DNA from: Pyronema omphalodes
Taxonomy: Eukaryota; Ascomycota; Pezizomycetes; Pezizales; Pyronemataceae
NCBI GenBank assembly: GCA_024516155.1
Contig: JAJJXM010000054.1
Span: 310,001 to 374,000 of the forward strand
DNA length: 64,000 bases
Direction of reading: 5' to 3'
How positions within the stretch are numbered: position 1 is the stretch's first letter; the number at the start of each line of letters is the position of its first letter. The position numbers and the translations under genes were made by a program. The notes beneath the pieces are model-generated. The model did no database searches, was not told the DNA's origin, and worked only from the letters and a program-made list of their open reading frames with translations. Shown piece after piece: positions 49,807 to 61,262 of this stretch.

Positions 49807-50043
49807 TTAGTGGCGGGGTACTGGGACAGTGAGGGTAAACAGGATTGAGCTGGAGTTTCCGGAGGTTGACGGTGGTTGGTATTTCCACAGGATTGCTAGG
49901 TAGCCGTATTCTTTGGCCAGCTGGAGGGCGATCTGGGCGTCTTCGTAGTAGGAGGTCGGGATACCAAATCTGAAGAACAGGTGTTCTGGACTGATCAAGG
50001 CAGGTTCGAATTCGCGGACCCAAGCGACTTTGTTCATGAACAA
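49807..50043 (-). CDS. Leader ORF upstream of gag, unknown function
   Basis: A 78-codon frame in the retrotransposon leader, starting at the first AUG region (ATGTTCATGAAC) and ending with TAA just three bases before the gag ATG (TAA-ATC-ATG). It has mixed, protein-like composition (VAWVREFEPALIS, YYEDAQIALQLAKEYGYLAI). It may be translated and gag reached by reinitiation, or it may be spurious. I recognise no family. Confidence 0.4.
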   Translation of the reverse strand: MFMNKVAWVREFEPALISPEHLFFRFGIPTSYYEDAQIALQLAKEYGYLAILWKYQPPSTSGNSSSILFTLTVPVPRH

Positions 50044-50217
50044 TGACTACAGGAGGCAGTTATCTTGACTGGCAGTGTCAGGTATTCTTCAAATTCGCAA
50101 GCGAAGATCGGAATACACAGCAGCAACTCGGCAAGAATAAAGACACTCTTGGTGGTTTGTTCTGGGGTTCAAAGGCTATGGACTGCGTAGGTTGGAGATT
50201 TGTTCGACAGAACGTAA

Positions 50218-50755
50218 TGTAACGGGACAGGCTAGAGGGAACGTCCAAGGTACGCAGTGTTCAGGACAGAGGGCAGGAACAGGAACGTAGAGCAAGAGGA
50301 GGAGATACTGGGAGGAGGAGGCAGAGGTCAAGACGAAGACAAGGCTGGAGGAGGAGGAGTTGTCAAGGTAACTAGATTGCTAACTGGACAAGACGTTCTG
50401 TAAAGAAGAAAGAAAAGGAAACGGACAGAGCGGAGGGAGAGCCCTCCTTATATACACAAATCCTCCTAAGAACAACCCAAACCCTGACAGGGTTTTCAAC
50501 CGAGCCAAGAACCTAAACAAAGAAGCCAAGAACTAATGCATGTCATAACAATGTGACGCTTGTGCTGATGAAACGAACTAAGATAACTAAGACAGATAAG
50601 GAAGGTGATAAGGAAAGGATAGACTAGTGCGTTGCGGCTGCGAGGGTGGCTGTACTGGTGCTGACATATGATGTGGCGCAGCCCTGCGGCTGTGCTCTAT
50701 GACTGTGCAGGCTGAGACAATCCAGAATACGGGTGACAATGCTGGAGCCGTGACA
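50218..50755 (-). repeat. 5' LTR (sense) of the chromovirus
   Basis: 538 bp. A TATATAAGG box on the minus strand at 50446-50454 is the likely promoter of the element. Confidence 0.98.
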
Positions 50756-50760
50756 GATTC
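50756..50760. other. Target-site duplication GATTC (right)
   Basis: Matches 44398-44402. Confidence 0.95.
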
Positions 50761-50831
50761 TCCTTTTCCAGTTTTTTCATCTGGAATCCAACGACTCATG
50801 GTCTTGTTTTGAGATGCAAGAAGGCATTCAC

Positions 50832-51368
50832 TGTCACGGCACACGGCTGACGAGCCGTTGTGTTGCGTCATCATTATGTTGTCGTGATTGTTGATTGACA
50901 TCGTGCCGTTGTCTTGCCGTGTTGTGTTGTGTTGCTGTTGTGTTGTTGTGTTGTTGTGTGTGCCGTGCCGTCGTGACTGAGAGACTGATTGATGATGGAT
51001 GACGTACCACGAGCTGAAGAGCTGTGGCGTCGCAGGTGAATTGATGGAGAACGGCAGCTTCAGGTAGCGATGTTGGATGACGGCCCAGCAAGAGTGCTGG
51101 CCGCCCCTTTGTACATAAGGAGGCTTGCCTCCCCGTTGTCGAGATTCTCCATCGAACGTCTTGTGTCTTCTCCTTGCTCCTAATATAAGACTTCTTCTCC
51201 CAAGTCCTACGTCACTCTTGTCCTTGTCCCTGTTCCTGTTTTGTGTGCCGTCCGTCTGACGAGCACTTCGGTCCTTGTCCTGCCGTTCCCCGTCCCGGAA
51301 CCTGCCTAGTCCCTCTTGCCGGTAGTGTTCAGTGTGTTCTTTGAACGTCCGTTCCTAGTTCCCTGACA
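50832..51368 (+). mobile_element. Solo LTR of a related gypsy element, 537 bp
   Basis: It starts TGTCACGGC and ends CCCTGACA, flanked by the 5-bp duplication TTCAC at 50827-50831 and 51369-51373. The start matches the sense start of the neighbouring chromovirus LTR (TGTCACGGC) and the length is nearly equal, but the interior differs, so it is a different, related family. It contains a TGTTGTGTTG-type repeat and a possible TATA-like AATATAAG near 51182-51189. No internal coding part remains. Confidence 0.9.
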
Positions 51369-54300
51369 TTCACAGTAGTGGGCCTGCGGTCAATATGGAG
51401 CTACACTACTGTACGAGTGTTGTATCTAGTGGTACCTATGCAGCGTCACAGGGATAAAATGCTTCATGCCAGGGAGATCCCCTTCAAAATACTCTGTTGC
51501 TGCATACCTTGACACCTGCATTGAAATATATTAGATCATTGTGACAGCCTCTGCACTGTAGCATAATGTGTGGCCGTTGGCCTATCTGTGGAGCATCAAG
51601 CTCGATGACCATAGGTCTCGTTTCCTATGCTGGAAAGAACATTGTTATCTTTGGATTTGAGTTGATCATAATCGAAATACTCAAACAATGTCATCTTCGG
51701 GTGCCAGATCTTTTTCATTTACAATCTGCGAGTAGAAGACAAGAGATATCAATCGGTAATATATGACGGAATGCCGACGCAGTGGCAACCCTATGAACGC
51801 AACTCATGTGTGTGCTACTCATCGTCGTTGGGCATCATCCCGGCCTATGTATTACCTCTTCATCGATCATTGCTAAAGCCATGTATGAATTGCTGAGGAT
51901 ATTCATCCCTGTCATTGCATCCCTGATGTCAACAACCTTGTATTTCAACATCTTGCTCTTGTGCGTTACCACCCAAAGAATCTACAAGGGATGGATACAG
52001 TACTAACTTTTCTTGATTGATTCATGGTGATTTTTGAAACGTCAGAACACCATTGTGCACTGCTCCAGCATGCCACATTCCATTTTCTGTGATTCCTAGG
52101 CACCTGTGCCATGCTAGGCGCATTTTGATAACTAGCTTGTCCTTGCTTGTATGACGTGTTGAAATCAGAGAGCCTATTGCATTGATCAGTGCTGACGATC
52201 ATGAGTCCGTCTGTCAAAACGCAATATTGCAACTATGTCATCTACACAAAGGAAACATTGAGATTAGTTTCAACCTTCACTGTGCTTTACCATATCAGAT
52301 AGTTCTGCCACCGGCAGGCTGCGCTGCCAAGAGGTTAAGCAGTGCTGCGGAAAACTTCAAATCTCATTCGGTGCATTAATAATACTACTCGACATTGAGA
52401 CTGGTGGTCATCACAGCATATGATCAATGGAGCAGTGAAAACTGGGATCCCTATAAGGGTGATTGTTTAGACCATGGGGAGGAGGAAGTTGTCGTTGTTG
52501 AACTGAAGATGGCAAACAAGTGGAAGCCCATCAATACCACAGCTGAAGGCAGTTATATACTGTTTGATTGGCTTAATATACAAATGACCATGGATAGATA
52601 AAGAACCAATACACCAACGATGGTGAACACAAGACCTATCTGTATATACATTATTATTGTTTTTGTGGCTGGGTAGAGTTCACCAGTAATGCAACAGAAC
52701 GAAGGTCGTCGTTGATAATGCGGAGGCAGGGTTTTGCTGGGGCAAATGATAGCAGGGTATTTTCATTTGGTTCCATTCGGGGAAGACATGGGTTTGAACA
52801 GATCTTGTGGAGTTGAACGATATATGATGGCATTTTGTGCTGGGTGGTTTGGAGGCCAGAAGATATACTTTGTATGTGATAGTATGGATGGGGGTAGTAG
52901 ATAATGGTGTTGATTAGGTTTAATTGCAATGTGTTTTGAACTAATTCTGACTTCTATCCCATTTCATATATAGTTTCTTCTCGCCTGTGATTCTGCTTCT
53001 CTGTTGTGACCACATGGTAACTTTGTGATTACTTCAATGCAGGCATTGTCTCCCACTCCCTCTTCCCTTGCTTCGTTGATTTCCGAAGCAGCAACCTCAG
53101 CAACGAAACCCAATGTCGACAACGTTGACAGCAAAAAACAATCAGAGAATAGCAACTTATCTCTTGAAACCACAAGGTCAGTTCCTCATCGTACCATGTA
53201 CTGTAAACTCCTCTCATCATGTCAACCTCTTCACGGTCCGAATTCCCAAAACCCTGACATCAATCAATATATATCATAAAACGTCATCGATACTTCTTAC
53301 CCAGGAAAACATTTTACTCAACAACCACAAGAAATGATGTCATTCTCTTTGTCCTCTTGAACCTTTACACTATAGTTAGCCATCGTTGGAGAATTGAGGT
53401 ATTTTGCAGGTTCGCCTATTTTCCGACTTCCCGAGTGCAGTACAAAAAGGGCTTGCTCACTAGCAATCGCTCGTCTTATGATTGATTTACTGACGAGTAG
53501 GAATTTCCATTCTTTTGTGGAATGCATATTAAACGGTTGGGGAGTACGTCAGTCCTTCTGGGCAGCTTTAAGGGAGCTGGAAAAGGAATCCGCCGTTATG
53601 TCATTGGTAAGGGAGGAACTGGTTATGTTTGAATATAAGAGGCAGAACCTACCTGCTTCTGCGGCTTCTGCAGTCAATGTTTTTTGTCGTCGTGTTGATC
53701 CAAGCTCTTTTTCTCCCTGTGTTTATTCTAGCCCTGCAAGGTATTCCGTATCTATCATGGATTTGAGATTGGCTCGTCATCAGTCACTTTTCTTAGCCAC
53801 TCTTTGATACAAATAACACCAGTGGTTCGTTCATTGAGCTGTACTAACTCGCTGTGAAAAGTATAGTCTCATAAAGATTAGTCTAAGAATACCAACATAT
53901 TATCCGAAGCCTAACAATGATTCACCGGCCAGTACCGAGCAGGTTCTACATGCAACTAGTTTGTCTCGTGACAACTGCAGGATCGTGGTTGCCGTAGAAA
54001 GTGGTAACCGTCTGTTGGATTATCCTCGACATACATGCATGGCAGGGAGTGCAACCCTTAGGCTGGCAAGGATGGTGTTTACGATGGATTGGGTAATATT
54101 TAATATAGACTTACATGACTGCTTTGTTATGCTTTGGTAGTATCTGGAATTTCATTTTTGGTTCCGGAGCTTCATTGTTTTTACTTTTATGTGCTCTGAT
54201 CTTTGTTATATCAGTTGTTTGTAATCCCTTCAATTTTCTCTTCTTCCATTGCTATTATTGCATTCTTTGTTAAATTGTATTCTTTAACTTCATCTTTTAT

Positions 54301-54425
54301 ACTTCTAACCATCAATCTTTTTATATGCATTTGGGTACGTCTTTGGTATGTGTCATGTCTAGTCACATATGATCACTCGGATATTGTAACAGGAAAACGG
54401 TCATGAACAAAGGGTGGTAAAAGTA

Positions 54426-54506
54426 CGAGGTTCTGGACAAAAGTCATCGTCACCCCGCCCGACGCTTAGCACGGAAAACGGACGGTCACTTTTGTCCAGA
54501 ACCTCG
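54426..54506. mobile_element. 81-bp inverted-repeat mini-element with TA duplication
   Basis: Perfect 19-bp terminal inverted repeats (54426-54444, starting CGAGGTTCTGG, and 54488-54506) are flanked by TA at 54424-54425 and 54507-54508. Copy B has the uninterrupted site at 61951-61965, with a single TA. The TA target suggests mobilisation by a Tc1/mariner-type transposase. Confidence 0.88.
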
Positions 54507-55027
54507 TATGTATTGATATCTGTTCCTGCAAGTCAAGTAATTCCAATCTCATTCTGATTATATAAAACCCAGCTGCCTTCGCTATGCAACCCCCCCTTCC
54601 CCGCTTCCCTCGCCGTCCCTCTCGCTATAACGAACATATCATTCCCGAGCCGAGTTACCAGTCCTATTCCTAAGAGTCTAGGAATGGGCGGAGTGAGCCA
54701 TTCAGTTCGTTGTCAATCTTTGCAAAAATAAGGACAAGAAATAAAAGACTGAAAGTAATCAACTTCGGCAATATCAAGTGAATTGGGATGGTTGCAACAG
54801 CAAATAAGATCCTTTTGAGAAGCTATGTAAAGCCGAGAAGCGCAGAAAATGACTGGTTTATAATATCGTGGGGGTTTTTCCAGTAATGGCTCAGAAGAAT
54901 TCTAATGCAAACTGGAGGGGATCCATGATCCGAGATAATAAGCTCCAGCGCTGCAGCTTGACATAGCAAATCATAGGAAATCATTGGAAATTATCAGTCA
55001 TCATCAGGAAAATAACAACCTTCAACA

Positions 55028-55180
55028 ATCAAAACTCAGACCGACCCATCCGTTATGCATCAACAATACCAAGCACCGCCACCAACCTAGTCGCCAGCCT
55101 ACAATATCCTTCCACAGCCCGGCAATCCGCATCAAAAAATGGTTATATACAGCACCCCACAGCAACGCCAAAAAATAAGT
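55028..55180 (+). pseudogene. Broken counterpart (copy A) of the small P/Q-rich frame at 62475
   Basis: Aligned to copy B, the ATG is ATC here and a TAG stands at 55088-55090. The stretch ILPQPGNPHQK is identical in both copies. Confidence 0.3.
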
Positions 55181-57092
55181 GTCTTTCAGCTATCTGTACA
55201 TATCCCCACAATCACATCCAATAATCTGTCTAAAACAACCTTCTTCTTCCTTCTCTTTCTTCTGAAAGAAACATAACCGTACAGCCTCAATGTTTATTCT
55301 GCAGCTCTGGTGAAAGTGTATCACTTTATTCCAGTCATCAGGCACACGGGCTTAGAAGTTGGTGTGACATGTTCTTGGGGCCTGTGTATATTATTACTGG
55401 TAATGATTTTGAATGGTGATATGGGGTTTGATGTATACTGGAGCCTGACGTATCCTGTGAATGAAGTATACATACAGATATTGACGCCCGCCATGCCATC
55501 GACCGCGGATAATTGTCGTTGCTTTATATTGGCTCTCAACCAGTACAATTTTAAGAAGCAGCTACAAGGGTCTGAGTTTATTGCAGCGGGAGGCTGTTGG
55601 GTAGATGTAGTCGTACTATTGTTGAATTTGGGCTGTGGATATACCATACGGTAACCTGAATGTGGGAATATTTTCATGGCTTTGTAAGCACTGATTGGGG
55701 TTCTTGGAAATTTGAGAAAGGAGTTCGAAAAAGTCGGTGATGCATCGGGTCTGTTCATACCCTGTATGCTAGAGAAATGTGTAAATACAGTCAACAGTCA
55801 ACGATTAAGCGCACTACATGAAAAGTTAGCGAAGGTACTTGGCAAATGGGAACCAAGGAAAATCAGAATTCTTGATGCAACATAATAGGCTCAGCTTATT
55901 TCCCAGCCCTGGTATACATACATTTAAAATGGTGTTTCATGTGGATTCGTCCCGATCAACAGGCCTTCGTTATTAAGAACAGGGTATGGGAAACCGCAGT
56001 ACATATATACTAGGAAACGTTTTATATGTATCATCAATAGAGCATAAGTACAGATATCCGGCGTCCGGGATCAACAGAGCAAGTAAAGGAAGATATGGTA
56101 TCAGAGTGTTGGCTGCTTGTGTACGGTGTCTGGTATTGGAGAAAGGTGGTAGGCACGGGAGAGGAATGTGTCTGGCATGAGAGGAATGGTAAGGGCTGTG
56201 GTGTGGTGATGAGGATCCGAGGAGCTGATGGGAGGTGGTGGAGGAGGAGGTGGAGGAGGAGGCGGTGGAGGAGGAGGAAGCTGGAATGAGGATGTTGTGG
56301 TCATGTTTCGGTGAAGTTGCGGTGATGGTGAGGAAGGCGGCGGGGGTGGTTGGGAGGCTGCGGAGAGGTGGCAATGGATGGCTTGAGGAAGTATGCCGAT
56401 AATAAGGCATCCATACCGGGAAGAGCGGCGGTGAGGAAGTAGTGGGCAATGCATCAGGAGGGGTTGAGACGGTATTACAGGAGGGCTTGGGAATGTATTC
56501 GATCAGAGGAGATTCCTTGAAGATATGCTGGCAACGATAATTGACGCTGTTTGGAAGCAGAGATAGAGATGGAAAGAAGAGTGAAGAGTCAAGCGCGGAA
56601 GATCGATAGAGAATGCGGGTTGATGGTGAATGTGGAACTGTAGTTGGAATGATGAATAAAAAATTAGACAATAACAAGAGGATGGAGTTTGGAATTGCAT
56701 GTAGGAAAATTATAATTAAACCGAGGAAATGAGAATAACCAATGCGGGAACCGGGAGGATCATCAGTGAGAGGAAGATACCAGACTCTAGTGACAAGGTG
56801 TACACTGTACAGATATTGGCACGGGATTGATCAGGTGCAGTGAGGGTGCGGGGCCCGGGGATAGGTGATGCCTAACTTTCAAGGGACAGCAGGATGATAT
56901 GCATGGAGGAGTATCTAATCATTGTCTGTATTTTCTGTTTTCTATTTTCGGTGCTGGACTGCTGGACTGCTAATATCAGGGCAGCTGCAAAGGAAAGAAG
57001 ATCTCATGGAGTATGCAATAAATGAAGAAAATGGATTCCGTGGAAATAGCTCGGTTTGTAGGTAGTCCTAGATACAGTACCGATACCATGTG

Positions 57093-57704
57093 CTATGTAG
57101 ATAAAGAGAATACAATCTGCTGCGGCTCGTTGATAAGGGACGTAACAGAGCCTGATGGAGTATGGTGATTTTTTGCAAGCGTGTATGACAAATAAATAAA
57201 TAAAAAAAAAAAGTATGGTGATGTTTCGTGAATGGAAACATTGCAGCCGGATGGTGTGCGGAATGGAGGGGGCTGGATGTTGTAGGTGCTCTTCGAATTG
57301 TGGCGCTGTAGATTGGGACGGATATGGAGGGAGATGGAGGGCCATATAGGGACATGGTGAATATCAATGGAGGTTAACTGTGCGCCTGCTGCGGCCTGCG
57401 GGGAGGTGGATATTGCAATGTGCTGGAGCGAATGGAATCTGCGGCGGCATGAGGGATCGTTGAGTGATGGAGAGTGCTGACTGCTACTGTGGATGCCGTA
57501 GGCATTCCTGATGCCTGGTGCGGGTGCAGGAGTAGTCAACGAACTGTGGGATGACTTGAACAATGGAGGATGTGAGGACGTTGCAGATATTGGGGATACG
57601 GACGAGCATGTATCGAGGCAGGTACAGGAAAATACGAAAATGCATGGAGAATAGTGATGCAGGTATTCCATACCTCCATATTGTAATACTACGGGACCAA
57701 ACAT
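57093..57704 (-). other. 203-codon open frame in copy B, unknown
   Basis: The S/H/P/T-rich frame reads MFGPVVLQYGGMEYLHHYSP and continues to 57093. Copy A has the same frame (42195-41866), but it ends after CAGGCCGCAGCAG because of a 2-base difference and resumes in another frame (41957-41661). Both copies are also open in a second minus-strand frame (42337-41984 and 57768-57484, with shared IWRY.IPA.LFSM). I do not know which frame, if either, is coding. Confidence 0.2.
57170..57211 (+). mobile_element. 42-bp poly(A)-tailed retroposed fragment
   Basis: The insert ends in AAATAAATAAATAAAAAAA-like sequence and is flanked by the 11-bp direct repeat AGTATGGTGAT (57159-57169 and 57212-57222). 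Copy A (about 41701-41720) has one copy of the target and no insert. This fits a severely 5'-truncated LINE-type retroposition. Confidence 0.75.
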
Positions 57705-57827
57705 TCAGCTGACATGTCACGCTGGGTATATAACCCCGCACATTCATTCCCATTGAATGAATCAGCAATCATCTCAACTCTTCCATCCCGGAACAGCCGT
57801 CTGTTTTCTATTCCTTGAAATCCAACC

Positions 57828-57980
57828 ATGGATCACTTCTTTACATTTCTTTATGCAACATTGCATATTTTTTCGATTTCAAATACACTCGCAAACATCT
57901 GCTGTTTTCTATTATCATCATCCGTGGCATCGGTGTTTTCCCTTCCATTTCCACGCTTTATCAAAAGCTACGACGGTTAG
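57828..57980 (+). other. Possible 50-residue hydrophobic frame downstream of a TATA box
   Basis: TATATAA at about 57727 and an ATG in an ideal context (ccaaccATGg) are conserved in both copies. In copy B the frame reads MDHFFTFLYATLHIF onward to TAG at 57978-57980. In copy A stops appear after LHI. It could be a decayed small gene or first exon; support is weak. Confidence 0.25.
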
Positions 57981-60480
57981 AGTACTGTAGATGCTGCACG
58001 ATTAAAACTTCTCGAACATCCTCTGAAGCATAGGTTTGCTCACTTCGATTCCTTGAATAGGTGAAAACATAAAAATAACTTCGGAACTAGATTCAAAGAA
58101 ATCAGAATATCATCGGCAAAATCATGGATAATGATGTGACAACATAGAAACCTCATATTCGACACTCTGGCAGATACCTGGGTTGCATAGGAAACAGTCA
58201 GCATACAATGTTCACGACAAAAACATCATCTGCACTCGACCTCTTTCCACGTCTGGTAATGTGTTGGGTCTGTGCTATGGCCTGTTCTGCAACATTGCAG
58301 ATACATCAACATCGGGATACAAAAATAATGATATCAGATAACATCTCGCAATTCACCTGAGCATCATTATGAATATTGCTTGTACTCTCCTGTCCAACGA
58401 AATCTGAGATGGGGTTTGAAATAGTCCAACCTCAAGCACCAATACCACTTTTGAGGATCGTTGAGTTGATAGTCTCAATCCATCATGTCTTGTTGCCCTA
58501 GATTTCGACCGGAAAATCCTCATATCTTGCTGGAGTAAATGCTATCTTCAATATCCAGCCCGGGATGATGTTCATGATACCGACAAGCCACCATACAATC
58601 CTGGCAGACTTTGCAATATTCTCAGGTTTACTATGGCCGTCATTCCATCCATGCTGATGGGTTGTTTGATTTTGATTTGAATCTGGCAATTTTGCACATT
58701 CTTATCCATGTCATCTGCAATGCCACGATACCCTGAGATGCTTTGGGCGTCTGTTGTGTCCGTGACTTTTGAACTTTTGGAGGATTACATAATTATGCGA
58801 TTATTTCAAGCTGTTGAAGGCTAGCTATCATACACGTCTATTCCAGGTGGTCCGTGAAGAGTTTCTTTTGTCTGGGTGTGTATTCATCATGTCCACCTAC
58901 CTAATGCCTGTCTGAGCTCTGCCCAATGACAAGAGATAGTTGGTATGCTCAGTGTTGAATGAGAGAATCAGGCAATATTTTTCATTTTGATGACAGCTGT
59001 TACTGATACATTTTATGCCTCCTGTTTCTTGAGTAGTGCCCAGTAGCTTTGGGATTGGGACAGAATGGAACAGCACTCATGAATGACTCTCAGATTCAAT
59101 GAAGGACAGGAATAGGGTACCTTACAATGAGCGGCAAATATCATCAGTGTGTCCTCGGATTGCTAAGAGTACGACTTCAATTCCATAAGAACCATGTTCA
59201 TGTTCTGGTATAACCCTCGCGGGTGATTGTGGCAAAATAAAGCAATGATCTCACGGAACACTTCTATGCGTGATGACATTTTCATCCACAGTCCATTCCT
59301 GTAGCATGTTTTGCTCTCTCAGGATGCGAGTTTCTGTGGCTGGTCCCAAAAAGCTCCACAGGCATATTCGCCTGTACATCTATAAGCAGCATTTTCATAG
59401 ATCTGTGTCCAGAAGTACTGTTATGAATGACTGCTCTGCAGCATAACCTAGCACGGTGTGACATATGTGTGCGTTCTAGGAAGTTATGTGTTGTCTGCTG
59501 CGGTGTCAACTACAACGCTCTCAGCGATAATCGACTCCGCGGTGATGTAGTTAGGTATAGTTTTCTGGATGTTTCTGGATTCGATTTGCCGACTTCGGGG
59601 GTCATGAGTGTATATTCAAAGATTCAACAGTGCATCCACGTTATCTACAGTAAGGAAAGGTCAAGATTGGCTGCCATCTTCACTGTGCTTTACCATATCA
59701 CATAGTTCTGCCACCGAAAGGCAACGCTGCCAAGAGGTGAAGCAGTGCTCCGAAAAACTTCAACTCCCATTCTGTGCAATAATAATTCCACTCAACTTTG
59801 AGACTGGTAGACAGAGTTGGGTTACTGAAGTGGTGACAGCCAGCAGCCCTATAAGGGTGATTATTTACACGAATGGGAGGAGGATGTTGTTGTTGTTGAT
59901 CCAACGATGGACAAAGCAGCTTAACTTTGGCAATACAAGAGCTGAAAGAAGATTGTATACTGTTTGATTGACTCAATATATGAATAATCATGGAAAGATA
60001 AAGATTCAATAGACCAACGATGGTAAACACAACACGTATATGTTTATATGAATAATTATTGTTGTTGTGTCAGAATCTAGTTCAACAGCAGTCCAAGGAA
60101 TGAAAGTCGACGTTCAGAATGCGGAAGCATGGTTTAGCTGGGTCAAAAGATAATGAAAGCGGTTTTGTGGGGTTGTGTTGGAAGAAGATAAGAAGTTGGG
60201 CAGATCTCGTGGAGTTGACCGATCTGTAATGGCATATTGTGCCGGGGGGGTTGGATGGGAGAAGATATACTTTGTATGTGATAGTCTGGATGGGGGTGGT
60301 GGATAATGGTGTTGGTTGGGCTTAATTGCAATATGGTTTGAACTAATTCTGATATCTCCCCCATTTCATACGCATTTTCTGCTATCGAATGATTCTGCTT
60401 CTCTGTTCCAGCTGATCCTTTTTTTCCCATCCCGGTTATCCTTGCTTCTTTTGGTTTCAAAAGAAGTAACCCAAAAAGTA

Positions 60481-60488
60481 TTACACAG
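60481..60488. other. 8-bp target-site duplication TTACACAG (left)
   Basis: Identical to 61263-61270 on the far side of the hAT element. Confidence 0.93.
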
Positions 60489-61262
60489 CAGACCTCCCAA
60501 CCGTATAGCCAGTTTACCGGGTAAAATCGTAAACCAGGTAAACTGAACTGACAATTCACAGTTAGTTGGTGCAGTTTTGGTGTCCCGGATAGACAGTTGG
60601 TTCAGTTTTGAGGGGTCCCTAGAACCAGTTAACTGCAGTGCACTGATTAAACTGACTCGATAAATACAAACCAGTTTAACCGCATCGGGAACCAGTGCAT
60701 GCAGGAATAGATAATGTATTCAACCTCGTTTGAACCCACCGGTGGCCGAGCCTGCCAGTATCTGAACCCTCCTCATTTCACCAGCTTCTAGTAACCAGAT
60801 TTCCTAGCCTTGACAAAATGGCGGTGAACATTCTCTCAGTTCTTGCGATGACTGCCACGTCTGGGCTGCTGTTTTCCAAATGCAAGCGGATCATTATATC
60901 GGACCGCCATTCAATGCAGGCAGATGCTCTGGCAGTCATTGAGGGGCTCAAGAGCTTCATTTGTAGGCGTCAGTCGTGCTTTCTAGGGACCAAATTAGGA
61001 TAGATGTTTTTTATGCATGCACTGAATGATATTTATTGCCCCTTCATAAACCAGTTCCTCTGGACAAACCAGTTTTCGCAGTTTTAAACAGTTCACCTGG
61101 TTTGCCAAGCCTTGCATTCAGTTAACTGGTTTCCGCAGTTTAACCAGTTTATATTACTGACAGTAAACTGAACTGGGTGGCCGTACAGTTCTCATATTCC
61201 AACAGTCCGTACAGTCCGTTCTGGTCGTCATTTTAAACTGGTTTGTACGACTGGGAGGTCTG
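60489..61262 (+). mobile_element. hAT-type DNA transposon remnant, 774 bp
   Basis: The ends are CAGACCTCCCA and its reverse complement TGGGAGGTCTG (11 bp perfect, similarity continuing to about 28 bp). An 8-bp duplication TTACACAG flanks it (60481-60488, 61263-61270). hAT transposons make 8-bp duplications and have CAG-type ends. Many ACCAGTT/AACTGGT motifs cluster near both ends, as expected of hAT subterminal binding sites. The inside keeps a piece of the transposase dimerisation domain. Copy A has no insert at the matching place (about 53.12 kb). Confidence 0.92.
60734..61003 (+). pseudogene. hAT transposase C-terminal dimerisation domain fragment
   Basis: The frame, open from 60734 to TAG at 61001, reads FPSLDKMAVNILSVLAMTAT, then a GLLFSKCKRIIISDRHSMQ-like stretch and ADALAVIEGLKSF. 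This is the typical hATC pattern (A..ILS..A.S...R.FS..K..I...R..M..D...A...LKSW). Only the domain end of a normally 600-900-residue transposase is present. Confidence 0.85.

Larger units (their letters stand above)
44403..50755 (-). mobile_element. Ty3/gypsy chromovirus LTR retrotransposon, 6,353 bp
   Basis: It is bounded by two 538-bp LTRs (44403-44940 and 50218-50755) starting TG and ending CA, with a perfect 5-bp duplication GATTC. Transcription is on the minus strand, so the right LTR is the 5' LTR. Order in the sense direction: leader with a small ORF, gag with zinc knuckle, aspartic protease, reverse transcriptase, RNase H, integrase, chromodomain, then a purine-rich tract (AAGAGGGGGCTCC, about 44941-44953) next to the 3' LTR. 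RT before integrase plus the C-terminal chromodomain places it among fungal chromoviruses. The LTRs differ at one site, so the insertion is recent. One TGA inside RT makes this copy probably non-autonomous. Confidence 0.98.
40060..56040 (+). repeat. Direct segmental duplication, copy A
   Basis: Blocks throughout copy A recur in the same order and orientation in copy B (56065-63500). Examples: the segment containing ggaatggagggggctggatgtt (41750/57261), gggtatataaccccgcac (42232/57724), aaatccaaccatggatcacttc (42327/57818), ttcactgtgctttaccatatca (52275/59678) and ttccacagcccggcaatccgca (55111/62557). By eye identity is roughly 75-85% in the conserved blocks. Copy A is longer because it holds the chromovirus (44403-50755), a solo LTR, a TA-flanked mini-element and further extra segments (about 40.59-41.10, 51.4-52.2 and 53.7-54.3 kb). 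No recognised gene family lies outside the transposons; short frames that are open in B tend to be broken in A. Confidence 0.85.
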
